A stretch of DNA of 38,199 nucleotides from the NCBI GenBank assembly GCA_945861585.1, contig CAMAVC010000028.1:1-38199 (forward strand). Direction: 5' to 3'. Each line of letters begins with the position of its first letter. Position 1 is the first letter of the stretch. The stretch is from Planctomicrobium piriforme. Its GTDB lineage: Bacteria > Planctomycetota > Planctomycetia > Pirellulales > UBA1268. The notes beneath the pieces were generated by a model. That model ran no database searches. It saw nothing but the letters and a program-made list of their open reading frames with translations, and had not been told where the DNA came from. A program made the position numbers and the translations under genes. This document shows positions 17,197 to 25,869 of this stretch, piece after piece.

Positions 17197-18039
17197 ATGC
17201 AGATCATCCAGCCGCACTACCACGCGATCGCCCGCACCGCGCAAGACTACGAGCGGATGGCGATGAGCGGCGTCGTGGCCGTGGCCGAGCCGGCGTTCTG
17301 GGCGGGGTTCGACCGGAAGTATCCCGAGACGTTCATCGACTACTTCCGGCAGATCAGCGAGTTCGAGCCGACGCGGGCGGCGCAGTACGGCATCCGGCAT
17401 TTTTCGTGGGTGGCCGTGAACCCGAAGGAGGCCGAAAACCCCGTGCTCACGCGCGAGGTGCTGAAGCACTTTCCGGAGTTCTTCGCCAAGCCGACGGTGC
17501 TCGGGGTGGGCGAGACGGGGCTGCACAAGTCGACTCGAAATGAGTGCGAGTCGCTCGAGGCGCACGTCGAGATCGCGATGCGGCACGGCCAGCTCGTCTT
17601 GATCCACACGCCGCACCTGGCCGACAAGGCCCATGGCACGAAGCGGGTGCTCGAAGTGCTCGCGGGGATGAACGTCGATCGCGAGCGGATCTGGATCGAC
17701 CACGTCGAGGAGCAGACGATCCGCCCCTGCCTTGATGCGGGCTACTGGGTCGGTTTCACGCTCTATCCGATCACGAAGTGCTCGCCCAAGCGGGCGGTGG
17801 ACATGCTGGAGAAGTACGGCACGGAGCGGATTCTCGTGAACTCGTCGGCCGACTGGGGTCCGAGCGATCCCTTCACGCTCCAGGAGTGCATTCTCGAGTT
17901 TCGCCGGCGGGGGCACTCGTTGCAGGAAGCCATCGAGGTGTTCCACAACAATCCCTGCCGGTTCCTCGGGCAAAACCCGAAATTCGACATCCAGCCGATC
18001 CGGATCGAGCCCGCGACGGGAGCGGCCGTCTCCGCCTGA
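17197..18039 (+). CDS. TatD-family metal-dependent hydrolase, EboB-like
   Basis: A 280-residue amidohydrolase-fold protein. It starts with the metal-binding block QPHYHAIARTAQDYERMAMS, continues VVAVAEPAFW and FIDYFRQI, and has GVGETGLHK, LIHTPH and WIDHVEEQT, the conserved metal or acid residues. Near the end NSSADWGPSDP carries the last Asp. These blocks match EboB of the ebo cluster better than housekeeping TatD. EboB proteins are linked to trafficking of precursor compounds across the cytoplasmic membrane in some bacteria. The other ebo genes are absent here, so the biological role is open. It is followed by queD after 26 bases. Confidence 0.8.
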   Translation: MQIIQPHYHAIARTAQDYERMAMSGVVAVAEPAFWAGFDRKYPETFIDYFRQISEFEPTRAAQYGIRHFSWVAVNPKEAENPVLTREVLKHFPEFFAKPTVLGVGETGLHKSTRNECESLEAHVEIAMRHGQLVLIHTPHLADKAHGTKRVLEVLAGMNVDRERIWIDHVEEQTIRPCLDAGYWVGFTLYPITKCSPKRAVDMLEKYGTERILVNSSADWGPSDPFTLQECILEFRRRGHSLQEAIEVFHNNPCRFLGQNPKFDIQPIRIEPATGAAVSA

Positions 18040-18065
18040 CGGCCCCAGAGCAGGACGCCTTCGCC

Positions 18066-18521
18066 ATGCCCGCCTCCGGCTCGACGCAGCTTTCGATCAT
18101 GCGGCAGTTGTCGTTCTGCGCGGGGCACCGGCTCCTCGGCCACGAGGGGAAGTGCGCATTCTTCCATGGCCACAACTACAAGGTGGACGTCGAGGTGGCT
18201 TCGCGGGACGGCGGCGCCGTGCTCGACGAGGTCGGCCGGATCGTGGACTTCGCCGTGATCAAGCGGCGGCTCCTCGGCTGGATCGACGAGCACTGGGACC
18301 ACGGCTTCATCGTGTCGGCTGACGACACGAACGGCATTTCGGCGCTCGCGCTCGTCGAACCCAGCAAGACCTTCGTGCTGCCGTACAACCCGACCGCCGA
18401 GAACATGGCCCGCTATCTGCTCGACGTGGTGGCTCCCACGGTGCTCGGCGATCTGCCGGTCGTCGTGCAGCGAATCGTCGTCTGGGAAACAGATACTTCC
18501 TGCGCCATCGCCACGCGGTAA
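18066..18521 (+). CDS. queD: 6-carboxytetrahydropterin synthase / 6-pyruvoyl-tetrahydropterin synthase family (QueD-like)
   Basis: A 151-residue T-fold enzyme of usual length. The zinc-site histidines are in FCAGHRL and FHGHNYK. The catalytic Cys is in EGKCAFFHGH. The Asp-His relay is DEHWDHGFI and the substrate-anchoring Glu is in VVWETDTSCA. QueD makes 6-carboxy-tetrahydropterin from dihydroneopterin triphosphate on the path to queuosine; PTPS paralogues share the fold, and a different pterin product is not excluded. No other queuosine gene is in the window. It is nine bases from hemB. Confidence 0.88.
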   Translation: MPASGSTQLSIMRQLSFCAGHRLLGHEGKCAFFHGHNYKVDVEVASRDGGAVLDEVGRIVDFAVIKRRLLGWIDEHWDHGFIVSADDTNGISALALVEPSKTFVLPYNPTAENMARYLLDVVAPTVLGDLPVVVQRIVVWETDTSCAIATR

Positions 18522-18530
18522 CACCGTCCC

Positions 18531-19550
18531 ATGCCCCATCATCCCGGCCGCTATCCCACGACCCGCCTCCGCCGCACGCGTCAGCACGACTGGCTGCGCC
18601 GGATGGTCGCCGAGACGGCTCTTGCGCCGGCCGACCTCATCTGGCCGCTGTTCGTCCACGAGCACGAGGCGAGCCACCCGGTGGCGAGCATGCCGGGCGT
18701 GGAGCGGCTCTCGATCGACGGCATCGTGAAGGCGGCAGCCGAGGCCGCCACCCTCGGCATTCCGGCAATCGCACTCTTTCCGGTGCTCGACGCCCGCCAC
18801 AAGACCGACGACGGTCGCCTCGCTCTCGATGCCGACAACCTGCTCTGCCGCGCGGTGCGGGCGGTGCGCAAGGAGACGGGCGATGCGGTGGGCATCATCT
18901 GCGACGTGGCGCTCGACCCCTACACGACGCACGGCCACGACGGCCTCCTCCGCGACGGCAGGATTCTCAACGACGAGACGGTGGATGTGCTCCGCCGGCA
19001 GGCGGTCGTGTTGGCCGAGGCCGGCTGCCACGTCGTGGCGCCGAGCGACATGATGGATGGCCGGGTCGGGGCGATCCGCGCGGCGCTCGATGCGGCAGGT
19101 CGGCACGACGTGTGCATCCTGTCGTACGCGGCGAAGTACGCGTCGGCGTTCTACGGGCCATTTCGCGACGCGCTCGGCAGCCATGCCGCCCTTGCCACCG
19201 CGGCGGCGCTCGGCGTGGCCGACAAGAAGACCTACCAGATGGATCCTGCCAACACCGACGAGGCCCTGCGCGAGGTTGCCCTCGACCTCGCCGAAGGGGC
19301 CGACATGGTGATGGTGAAGCCGGCCGGCACCGCGCTCGACGTGATCTGGCGGGTGAAGCAGGCCTTCGGCGTGCCCACGCTCGCCTACCAGGTGAGCGGG
19401 GAATACGCGATGATCCAGGCCGCGGCCGTCAACGGCTGGCTCGACGGGCGGAAGGCAGCCGTCGAGAGCGTGCTTGTGATGAAGCGGGCGGGCGCCGATT
19501 GCATTCTCACCTACTTCGCCCCCGAGATCGCCCGCACGCTCCGCCCGTAG
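18531..19550 (+). CDS. hemB: Delta-aminolevulinic acid dehydratase (porphobilinogen synthase) HemB
   Basis: A 339-residue tetrapyrrole enzyme that condenses two 5-aminolevulinates. Both active-site lysines are visible, in SYAAKYASAFYGP and MVKPAGTALD. The metal-binding loop reads CDVALDPYTTHGHDG: Asp replaces the cysteines of the zinc-dependent form (CxCxxxC-type loop), so this is the Mg-type, zinc-independent class. The allosteric Mg site region and YQVSGEYAM are intact. It is last in the run 16927-19550 and converges on the SGNH hydrolase gene with seven bases between stops. Confidence 0.95.
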   Translation: MPHHPGRYPTTRLRRTRQHDWLRRMVAETALAPADLIWPLFVHEHEASHPVASMPGVERLSIDGIVKAAAEAATLGIPAIALFPVLDARHKTDDGRLALDADNLLCRAVRAVRKETGDAVGIICDVALDPYTTHGHDGLLRDGRILNDETVDVLRRQAVVLAEAGCHVVAPSDMMDGRVGAIRAALDAAGRHDVCILSYAAKYASAFYGPFRDALGSHAALATAAALGVADKKTYQMDPANTDEALREVALDLAEGADMVMVKPAGTALDVIWRVKQAFGVPTLAYQVSGEYAMIQAAAVNGWLDGRKAAVESVLVMKRAGADCILTYFAPEIARTLRP

Positions 19551-19557
19551 GGCCGGC

Positions 19558-20679
19558 TCATTTCGGCATGCCAAGGGCGGAGCGGAGCACTGGTTCGAAC
19601 GCATCGGCCTGGCGCACGAACCCGAGGTCGGTGGGATGCGAACCATCGACCGTGGCGTCGCTATCGTCGCCGAGCAGGGTGTCGCCCGGGATGTACCACA
19701 GGCCCTGCACGCCCTCCCGGCGCAGCGTGTCGAATGCCTCCTTGAGCGCGGCGTGGTTGGCGTCGTGGAACGCCTCCTTGCCCGCCGTGATCCAGGCATT
19801 CGTGAACCGGCGGTCCTCCACCAGGATGATCGGCGTGTCCGGCCGGGCCGCGCGCAGCCGCTTCACGAGCGGGAGGCACCGCTCGCGCACCATCTCGGCG
19901 TTCATGTTGGGCAGGCAGTCGATCACGTAGCAGGCGGCATCGACGCGGGCGAGGAGGTCTCCCACCCCCGGATCCATCCGGCCGTTGCCGGAGAAGCCGA
20001 GGTTGGCAACGGGCCGGTCGAGCCGCCTGCCAAGGATCGCCACATGCGCCATGCCAGGGCGGCTCGCACAGGCACCGTGCGTGATCGACGTGCCGTAGAA
20101 TACGATCGGCTTGTCGCGTGGGGCGAGCCACGTGAAAGCCGAACTCTCGGGCACGCCGACGGCGAGTGACTCGACGCCGTTGAAGAGCGGCAGCCACAGG
20201 GCGTATTCGCGCGTGCCGGGAACGAGGCCGGCGAGGAGCGGCAATTCGAGCGACTGTTTCTCAGGCTTGATGGCGGCGACCCAGCGCCAGCGATCGTCGG
20301 CGTCGCGGGCGTAGAGGTCGACGCCACTCATGCCGCTGGCAGGCATATGCGGCTTGTCGAGCACATCGCTGCGGAGGGTCATCCGCACGTGGAGTGCCGT
20401 GGCATCGGTCCGAAACCGAACCATCATGCCGGCGGACTCGCGGCTCAGGTTCCACACCGGCTTCGGCACCGTCGCCTCGGCAGCCGCCGGAAACCGGTCG
20501 AAGGGCCGCAGTCGCTCCTCGTCGGTCCAGAGTCGGCCTTCGACCTGCCCGGCAGATACGTCGTGCCATGTGAGCGGCGCCTGCGGAGGTGCGGGATCGG
20601 CGGCAGCACCGTCGATGGATGGAAGGCAGGCACCTCCGGCGACGACACACGTCACGAGGATTCGCTGCAGGATGGTCAT
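19558..20679 (-). CDS. Secreted SGNH/GDSL hydrolase with N-terminal GxDLY domain
   Basis: A 373-residue protein with a signal peptide (ILVTCVVAGGACLPSIDGAA). Residues of about 35-175 form the GxDLY-type N-terminal domain (SGVDLYARD). The catalytic SGNH domain follows: block I FYGTSITHGACASRPGM with the nucleophile Ser, block II Gly in LGFSGNGRMD, block III Asn in LPNMNAEM, and block V DGSHPTDLG with Asp and His. It is probably an extracytoplasmic carbohydrate esterase. The ATG at 20679 has GGAG about 11 bases upstream. It lies 38 bases after mog on the same strand. Confidence 0.88.
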   Translation of the reverse strand: MTILQRILVTCVVAGGACLPSIDGAAADPAPPQAPLTWHDVSAGQVEGRLWTDEERLRPFDRFPAAAEATVPKPVWNLSRESAGMMVRFRTDATALHVRMTLRSDVLDKPHMPASGMSGVDLYARDADDRWRWVAAIKPEKQSLELPLLAGLVPGTREYALWLPLFNGVESLAVGVPESSAFTWLAPRDKPIVFYGTSITHGACASRPGMAHVAILGRRLDRPVANLGFSGNGRMDPGVGDLLARVDAACYVIDCLPNMNAEMVRERCLPLVKRLRAARPDTPIILVEDRRFTNAWITAGKEAFHDANHAALKEAFDTLRREGVQGLWYIPGDTLLGDDSDATVDGSHPTDLGFVRQADAFEPVLRSALGMPK

Positions 20680-20717
20680 GGCGGAAAGCGCTCCTCAGGG
20701 GGGACTGCGGCCGGGCG

Positions 20718-21257
20718 TCACGCTTTTGGCCTGAAGGCCACGATCCGCTCCGGCTTCGTTTCGAGCCGCGGGGCGTCGGCGACGCCCGTGTGGATCAGGT
20801 CGATGCAGTACGGGATGGCGGGGAACACGGCGTCGAGGCATTCTCGGATGCTCTTCGGCCGCCCGGGCAGGTTCACCACGAGGGCCCGGCCGCAGACGCC
20901 GGCCGTCTGCCGCGAGAGGATCGCCGTGGGCACTTTTTCGAGCGACACCTTCCGCATCAGTTCGCCGAACCCCGGGAGGAGTTTCGTGCACACGCGCTCG
21001 GTGGCCTCGGGCGTCACGTCCCGCGGGGCAGGGCCCGTGCCGCCGGTCGTGACGACGAGGCAGCAGCCGGCGTCGGCGAGGTCCTGGATGGCCCCGGCGA
21101 TCGTCGCGAGGTCGTCGGGCACGATCCGTTCCTGGGCTTCCCAGGCGCTCTCAAGCACTTCGGCCAGGTAGGCGCGGATTGCCGGCCCGCCCTCGTCGGC
21201 ATACTCGCCGCGGCTGGCGCGGTCGGAGACGGTGAGGATGCCGATCCGAACTGTCAT
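20718..21257 (-). CDS. mog: Molybdopterin adenylyltransferase (Mog/MoaB family)
   Basis: A 179-residue MoCF-biosynthesis-fold protein. The diagnostic loop TTGGTGPAPRDVTPEATE binds molybdopterin, and NLPGRPKSI closes the active site. It activates molybdopterin with ATP before metal insertion. FGELMRKVSLEKVPTAILSR is nearer to Mog than to MoaB. No other molybdenum-cofactor genes are in the window. A palindromic repeat separates it from cysNC upstream. Confidence 0.9.
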   Translation of the reverse strand: MTVRIGILTVSDRASRGEYADEGGPAIRAYLAEVLESAWEAQERIVPDDLATIAGAIQDLADAGCCLVVTTGGTGPAPRDVTPEATERVCTKLLPGFGELMRKVSLEKVPTAILSRQTAGVCGRALVVNLPGRPKSIRECLDAVFPAIPYCIDLIHTGVADAPRLETKPERIVAFRPKA

Positions 21258-21299
21258 GGAAAAGGCTTTCGCCGGTCGTGCAGGCTGAATGGTTCGCCT

Positions 21300-21321
21300 G
21301 ACAGGCTGAAGCCTGTCCTAC
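21300..21321 (-). repeat. GACAGGCT palindrome at the cysNC end
   Basis: A canonical reverse copy; its outer GTAG edge contains the cysNC stop codon. A poor second copy (CAGGCTGAATGGTTCGCCTG, 21281-21300) may adjoin it, which would make this a decayed pair. It lies between cysNC and mog. Confidence 0.8.
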
Positions 21322-23249
21322 ATCGTGCCGCGGGATTCAAGCAGCTGCACGAGCGCGTCCACGCACCGGCTCACCGGCCACTCGTGCGTGGGCAGCACGA
21401 GATCGGGCTGTGAGGGTGGCTCGTAGGGGGCCGTGACGCCGGGGAAGTTCGCGAACTCGCCCGTGTCGGCGAGCGCATAGTGGCCGTCGGTATCGCGCTG
21501 CCGGCAGACCTCGATCGGTGCCGCGAGATGCACGACGAGGAAGCGGTCGGCGCCGATCCGTTCCGCGGCCTTCTGTCGTACCTCCTCGTCGGGCGCGACG
21601 AACGCACCGATGCAGATGATGCCGGCGTCGTTGAAAAGCCTGGCGACTTCGACGCTTCGGCGCAGATTTTCGCTCCGTTCTCCGGCCGAGAAGCCGAGAT
21701 CCTTGCTGATGCCGAGCCGCATGTTCTGCCCGTCGAGCACGGCGACGGCGCGCCCGAGGTCGAAGAGCCGCCGTTCGAGCGCCCGGGCGAGCGTGGATTT
21801 TCCGGAGCCCGTGAGCCCCGTGAGGAGGAGGGTGACGGGCTTCTGGCCGAACCTGGCCTCGCGCTCCTCGGCCGTCACGCCGCTCAGCTGCCCGTGGAGG
21901 TGCGGCTCGGCAGCGTCGCCCCAGTGGTCGGATGCCGCCTCGTTGGGCTCGCGATCAAGGATCATGCCGGCGCCGACGGTGGCGTTGGTCACCCGGTCGA
22001 TCATGATGAACGCGCCCGTGGCCCGGTTGCGCCGGTAGGCGTCGAACGCGATCGGGCTCGTGAGCGTGATGGCGCAGCGGCCGATCTCGTTGAGGCCGAG
22101 CGACGGCGCCGGCTGCCGGTGGAGCGTGTTGACGTCGATCCGATAGCGCAATGTGCTCACGGCGCCGGTCGTCACCTTGCTCGTCTGCTTGAAGAGATAC
22201 TGCTTGCCCGGCACGAGCGGCTCGTCGCTCATCCACACGATCGAGGCCTCGAACTTGTGGTCGACCTTCGGCACGTTGCCGGGCCGCACCAGCATGTCGC
22301 CGCGGCTCGAATCGATTTCGTCTTCGAGCGTGAGCGTCACCGACTGTGGGGCGAAGGCCTCCTCGAGCTCGCCGTCGAAGGTCACGATCGACTGCACGCG
22401 GCTTTTCTTGCGCGAGGGGAGCGACATGATTTCGTCCCCCCGGCGGATGATGCCCGAGGCGATCGTGCCGGCGAACCCGCGGAAGTTCAGGTTTGGCCGC
22501 AGCACGAGCTGCACCGGAAACCGGAAGTCCTCGAGGTTGCGGTCGGAGCCGATATAGACCGTCTCCAGGAGCGGCATCAGCGGGGAGCCTGTGTACCACG
22601 GCATGTTCGGGCTCGAGGTCACGACGTTGTCGCCCTTGAGCGCCGAGATCGGCATGAAGTGCACGTCGGGCAGTTCGAGCCGCGAAGCAAAATCGACGTA
22701 GTCGGCCTTGATCTCCTCGAACACGGCCTGGTCGTAGCCCACGATGTCCATCTTGTTGATCGCGACCACGATGTGCTTGATGCCGAGCAGCGACACGATG
22801 AACGAATGCCGCTTCGTCTGCGTGAGCACGCCGTGCCGGGCGTCGACGAGGATGATCGCGAGGTCGGCCGTCGAGGCGCCCGTCGCCATGTTCCGCGTGT
22901 ACTGCTCGTGGCCGGGCGTGTCGGCGATGATGAATTTTCGCTTGTCGGTCGAAAAATACCGATACGCCACGTCGATCGTGATCCCCTGCTGCCGCTCGTC
23001 CTCGAGGCCGTCGGTGAACAGCGCGAGATCGACCTCGTCGCCCGTCGTGCCATACCGCGACGTGTCCTTCTTGATGGCGGCGAGTTGATCCTCGTAGATC
23101 ATCTTCGACTCGTAGAACAGCCGGCCGATGAGCGTGCTCTTGCCGTCGTCGACGCTCCCGCAGGTGATGAACCGCAGGAGCTCCTTGCGCTCGTGCTGCG
23201 CGAGGTAGGTGTCGATGTCGGTGGCGATCAGAGATGACTGGTGTGACAT
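21318..23249 (-). CDS. cysNC: Bifunctional sulfate adenylyltransferase subunit 1 / adenylylsulfate kinase (CysNC)
   Basis: A 643-residue fusion. Residues of about 1-440 are the CysN GTPase: G1 GSVDDGKST (31-39), G3 [13 protein letters not shown]4 NKMD, followed by translation-factor-like beta-barrels. Residues of about 465-643 are the CysC kinase: P-loop GLTGSGKST (Thr replaces the common Ser), [24 protein letters not shown]-type substrate loop (written here only in part: [16 protein letters not shown]). It makes APS with CysD, driven by GTP hydrolysis, and then phosphorylates it to PAPS. The cysD gene lies 77 bases upstream on the same strand, so the enzyme is encoded as one operon. The stop codon comes from the palindromic repeat. 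Confidence 0.95.
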   Translation of the reverse strand: MSHQSSLIATDIDTYLAQHERKELLRFITCGSVDDGKSTLIGRLFYESKMIYEDQLAAIKKDTSRYGTTGDEVDLALFTDGLEDERQQGITIDVAYRYFSTDKRKFIIADTPGHEQYTRNMATGASTADLAIILVDARHGVLTQTKRHSFIVSLLGIKHIVVAINKMDIVGYDQAVFEEIKADYVDFASRLELPDVHFMPISALKGDNVVTSSPNMPWYTGSPLMPLLETVYIGSDRNLEDFRFPVQLVLRPNLNFRGFAGTIASGIIRRGDEIMSLPSRKKSRVQSIVTFDGELEEAFAPQSVTLTLEDEIDSSRGDMLVRPGNVPKVDHKFEASIVWMSDEPLVPGKQYLFKQTSKVTTGAVSTLRYRIDVNTLHRQPAPSLGLNEIGRCAITLTSPIAFDAYRRNRATGAFIMIDRVTNATVGAGMILDREPNEAASDHWGDAAEPHLHGQLSGVTAEEREARFGQKPVTLLLTGLTGSGKSTLARALERRLFDLGRAVAVLDGQNMRLGISKDLGFSAGERSENLRRSVEVARLFNDAGIICIGAFVAPDEEVRQKAAERIGADRFLVVHLAAPIEVCRQRDTDGHYALADTGEFANFPGVTAPYEPPSQPDLVLPTHEWPVSRCVDALVQLLESRGTM

Positions 23250-23276
23250 ACGTGCTGTGATCGAAACGGTCGCAAG

Positions 23277-23311
23277 AGCCGTTCAGCGGCCGCAGGTCCG
23301 CTGCAACGGCT
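23277..23311 (-). other. Hairpin between cysD and cysNC
   Basis: AGCCGTT-CAGCGG pairs with CCGCTG-CAACGGCT around an 8-base loop with one bulged base. It has no T-run, so it is more likely an mRNA processing or stability element than a terminator. Confidence 0.35.
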
Positions 23312-23326
23312 GAAGTGGGCGCCGCT

Positions 23327-24238
23327 TCAAAAATAGCCCTCCTTCTTTTTGCGCTCCATGCTGCCCGCCTCGTCGGAGTCGATCAGCCGGCCCTGTCGCT
23401 CCGAGAACGTGGTGAGCAGCATCTCCTGAATGATCTCGGGGAGCGTCGTGGCGGCGGAATCGACGGCGCCCGAGAGCGGGTAGCAGCCGAGCGTGCGAAA
23501 CCGCACGCGGCGCAACTCCGGCTTCTCGCCCGGATGCAGGGGCAGCCGCTCGTCGTCCACCATGATCATCACGCCGTCGCGCCACACGATCGGCCGCTCC
23601 TTCGCGAAATACAGCGGCACGATCGGGATCTTCTCGAGGTGGATGTATTGCCAGACGTCGAGTTCGGTCCAGTTGGAGAGGGGGAACACGCGAATGCTCT
23701 CCCCCTTCCGCACCTTCGTGTTGTAGAGGCTCCACAGCTCAGGCCGCTGGTTTTTTGGATCCCAGCGGTGGAACTCGTCGCGAAAGGAAAACACCCGCTC
23801 CTTGGCCCGCGATTTCTCCTCGTCGCGGCGGGCTCCGCCGAAGGCGGCGTCGAACCGGTGCTTGTCGAGCGCCTGCCGAAGGGCCTGTGTCTTCATGATG
23901 TCGGTGTGCACCTTGCTGCCGTGCGTGATCGGATTGATCCCCTGCTTCCGCCCCTCCTCGTTGGTGTACACGAGCAACTTGAAGCCGAGTTCCTTGGCGA
24001 CATACTCGTCGCGCAGCCGGTACATCTCCTGGAACTTCCAGGTGGTGTCGATGTGCATCAGCGGAAAGGGCGGCTTCGCCGGATAAAACGCCTTTTCCGC
24101 GAGCCGCACCATCACGGCCGAATCCTTCCCGATCGAATAGAGCATCACCGGGTTTTCAAACTCGGCCGCGACTTCGCGGATGATGTGGATGCTCTCGGCT
24201 TCGAGCTGGCGAAGGTGGGTGAGGTTGTAGGTCGTCAT
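23327..24238 (-). CDS. cysD: Sulfate adenylyltransferase subunit 2 (CysD)
   Basis: A 303-residue PP-loop ATP pyrophosphatase of normal length. The PP-loop is [12 protein letters not shown], followed by [13 protein letters not shown] and the block [18 protein letters not shown]. The C-terminal tail [12 protein letters not shown] is the conserved CysD end. With CysN it forms ATP sulfurylase, the first step of assimilatory sulfate activation. It is the promoter-proximal gene of the cysD-cysNC unit, and its promoter should lie in 24239-24580, where a perfect 12-bp palindrome GCTTCGCGAAGC (24313-24324) occurs. Confidence 0.95.
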   Translation of the reverse strand: MTTYNLTHLRQLEAESIHIIREVAAEFENPVMLYSIGKDSAVMVRLAEKAFYPAKPPFPLMHIDTTWKFQEMYRLRDEYVAKELGFKLLVYTNEEGRKQGINPITHGSKVHTDIMKTQALRQALDKHRFDAAFGGARRDEEKSRAKERVFSFRDEFHRWDPKNQRPELWSLYNTKVRKGESIRVFPLSNWTELDVWQYIHLEKIPIVPLYFAKERPIVWRDGVMIMVDDERLPLHPGEKPELRRVRFRTLGCYPLSGAVDSAATTLPEIIQEMLLTTFSERQGRLIDSDEAGSMERKKKEGYF

Positions 24239-24519
24239 CGGGCGCGCAGGGTGATCGAGGATGCCCGTACTCTAGGGCACCACGTTTCCAGCGACAATCG
24301 CGGGTTTTTGTAGCTTCGCGAAGCCGCGCACCCGGCTTGGATTCGCTGCGCATTTTCGCGGCACGGCAGGGCGAAGCGCACAGAACAGGCGGGCTCGGAT
24401 CAGTCATCCACGATCCTCCGCGGGACCTTTGCTCGGCAAAGACAGCCTGCCGCCGACGCTCCTGGGGCAGCTTCCGCACCAACCGGGCAGATTTCCCAGC
24501 ATCGGCATGGCGATGCATA

Positions 24520-24546
24520 TATGATACTCTTGCAACTACATTGCAA
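24520..24546 (+). promoter_or_regulatory. TTGCAA-N5-TTGCAA operator (site 1) with adjacent -10-like element
   Basis: Positions 24530-24546 read TTGCAACTACATTGCAA. A -10-like TATGAT lies just before it (24520-24525), so a bound repressor would cover the transcription start. It is 38 bases upstream of the DUF58 gene. The preceding 11 bases TACTCTTGCAA are shared with site 2. The regulator is inferred to be Fur-family. Confidence 0.6.
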
Positions 24547-24584
24547 GACGAGCCTTGGTGGCTGGAGTCTCGGGAGCAGAAATA

Positions 24585-25868
24585 GTGCACGCTCACGAAG
24601 TGATGCGAACCAGACTACAAACCGTCGAGGGAGTGGAGCGGATACTTCGGCATCCGGCCTGTCCCCTCGTCGGCGCCGCGGCCGTCGCGGGACTCGCGTT
24701 GGTGCTCGTGTCGGCGCGGGTGCTGCCGCTCCTGGGCGGAATCATCGCCACGCTCGTGATTGGCTGCGTCGGCCCCTGGATCGCCGTATGCGGCGCGACC
24801 ATGACGATCACCTGGGATCGCCGCCGCGTACGGGTCGGCGACACGCTCACCGCGACGCTCGCCCGGCGCTCGTTCCTGCCATGGTGGCGACCGCAGGTCG
24901 CGGTGCGTTGGCCCGTTGGCGAACAGGGCGCCACGGCGAACGACGCCGCGGTGGCAGATGGACGGGCCGAGCGGGTCGCCGTCGTACCGCATCGGCGGGG
25001 GCGATTTCCGCGGTCCGTGCCGGCCCTCGAGAGCAGCCAGCCGTTGGGCGTCGTCACGGCCCGGCGGGTGATCCCGATGCCCGAGCAGGTGATCGTCTGG
25101 CCCGCGTCAGCCGCCGTGCGGATGCCCGCCGGCCTCGTGGCCGCGGCCGGCACAGGCCGCGAGACGAGCGAGCGGATCACCGGCCACTCCGGCGATGCGA
25201 TCGGTGCCCGCGACTACCGCGCGGGCGATTCCATGCGATCAATCCACTGGGCCCACACCGCCCGCCGCGATGCGCTCGTCGTTCGCGAGCGGCCCGGCAC
25301 GGCGGCGGCCGCCGTGCGGCTCGTGATCGATCACCGCACGCTGCCAGGATGCCAGGCCGCCGCAGATGCCCGGCAGGACCATACGCTCGATGCCCTCGTC
25401 GGCATCGCCTTCGCGATCATCGAGCCATGGCTCATGCGCGGCGTGACGTTTGAGATCAGCTGGCCGGGACGCGAGACATCTTCCCCCCGCACACCGTCCG
25501 ATGTCGCGCAGTTGCTGGACGAGCTTGCCTGCCTCGAGCCGACGCCGCTCGTGGATACGCCCGCACCCGCCGAGCGCGGTCGGCCAGCGGCCGTCGATCT
25601 CGAGATTCTGCTCACGACGCCGCAGGGCCGCGAGACCATCGCCGCCGCGGTCAGCGGCCCAGCGTCGCATCCGCGGCGAAAGAGGCTCTGGATCGTCGTG
25701 GGCGATCACGCGTCGCCGCCCGGTCTGCCGGCTGGCCGAGGGTGGCCTGAGCTTGTGCTGCACGTGTCGCCCGAGCCCGATCCGATTGCCGCCCTCGACG
25801 AGCTCCTGGCGCGCGTGAGCCACGACCCGGACACCCGGCGCGCCTCTGCCGCAGGAGCCACCTGCTGA
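24585..25868 (+). CDS. DUF58 domain protein with two N-terminal membrane helices
   Basis: A 427-residue protein. Two adjacent hydrophobic helices (VGAAAVAGLALVLVSARVL and LGGIIATLVIGCVGPWIAV) are followed by a region DLxxRxRY-like beta sandwich and the DUF58 signature YRAGDSMRSIHWAHTARRD with VRERPG. DUF58 proteins usually pair with MoxR AAA ATPases and transglutaminase-like membrane proteins; all three are present here. The biochemical role of the set is unknown, though envelope or VWA-type chaperone functions are discussed for relatives. GTG 24585 is chosen because GGGAG lies eight bases upstream; ATG 24603 is an alternative. The gene begins 38 bases after a putative operator. Confidence 0.8.
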   Translation: MHAHEVMRTRLQTVEGVERILRHPACPLVGAAAVAGLALVLVSARVLPLLGGIIATLVIGCVGPWIAVCGATMTITWDRRRVRVGDTLTATLARRSFLPWWRPQVAVRWPVGEQGATANDAAVADGRAERVAVVPHRRGRFPRSVPALESSQPLGVVTARRVIPMPEQVIVWPASAAVRMPAGLVAAAGTGRETSERITGHSGDAIGARDYRAGDSMRSIHWAHTARRDALVVRERPGTAAAAVRLVIDHRTLPGCQAAADARQDHTLDALVGIAFAIIEPWLMRGVTFEISWPGRETSSPRTPSDVAQLLDELACLEPTPLVDTPAPAERGRPAAVDLEILLTTPQGRETIAAAVSGPASHPRRKRLWIVVGDHASPPGLPAGRGWPELVLHVSPEPDPIAALDELLARVSHDPDTRRASAAGATC

Positions 25869-25869
25869 C

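Noticed and set aside
17763-19799. 678-aa open frame antisense to queD and hemB
   Set aside because: A shadow; both sense genes have complete catalytic motifs.
24313-24324. GCTTCGCGAAGC as a terminator or operator of cysD
   Set aside because: A single 12-bp palindrome in GC-rich DNA; noted in the cysD entry but not supported as a functional site.
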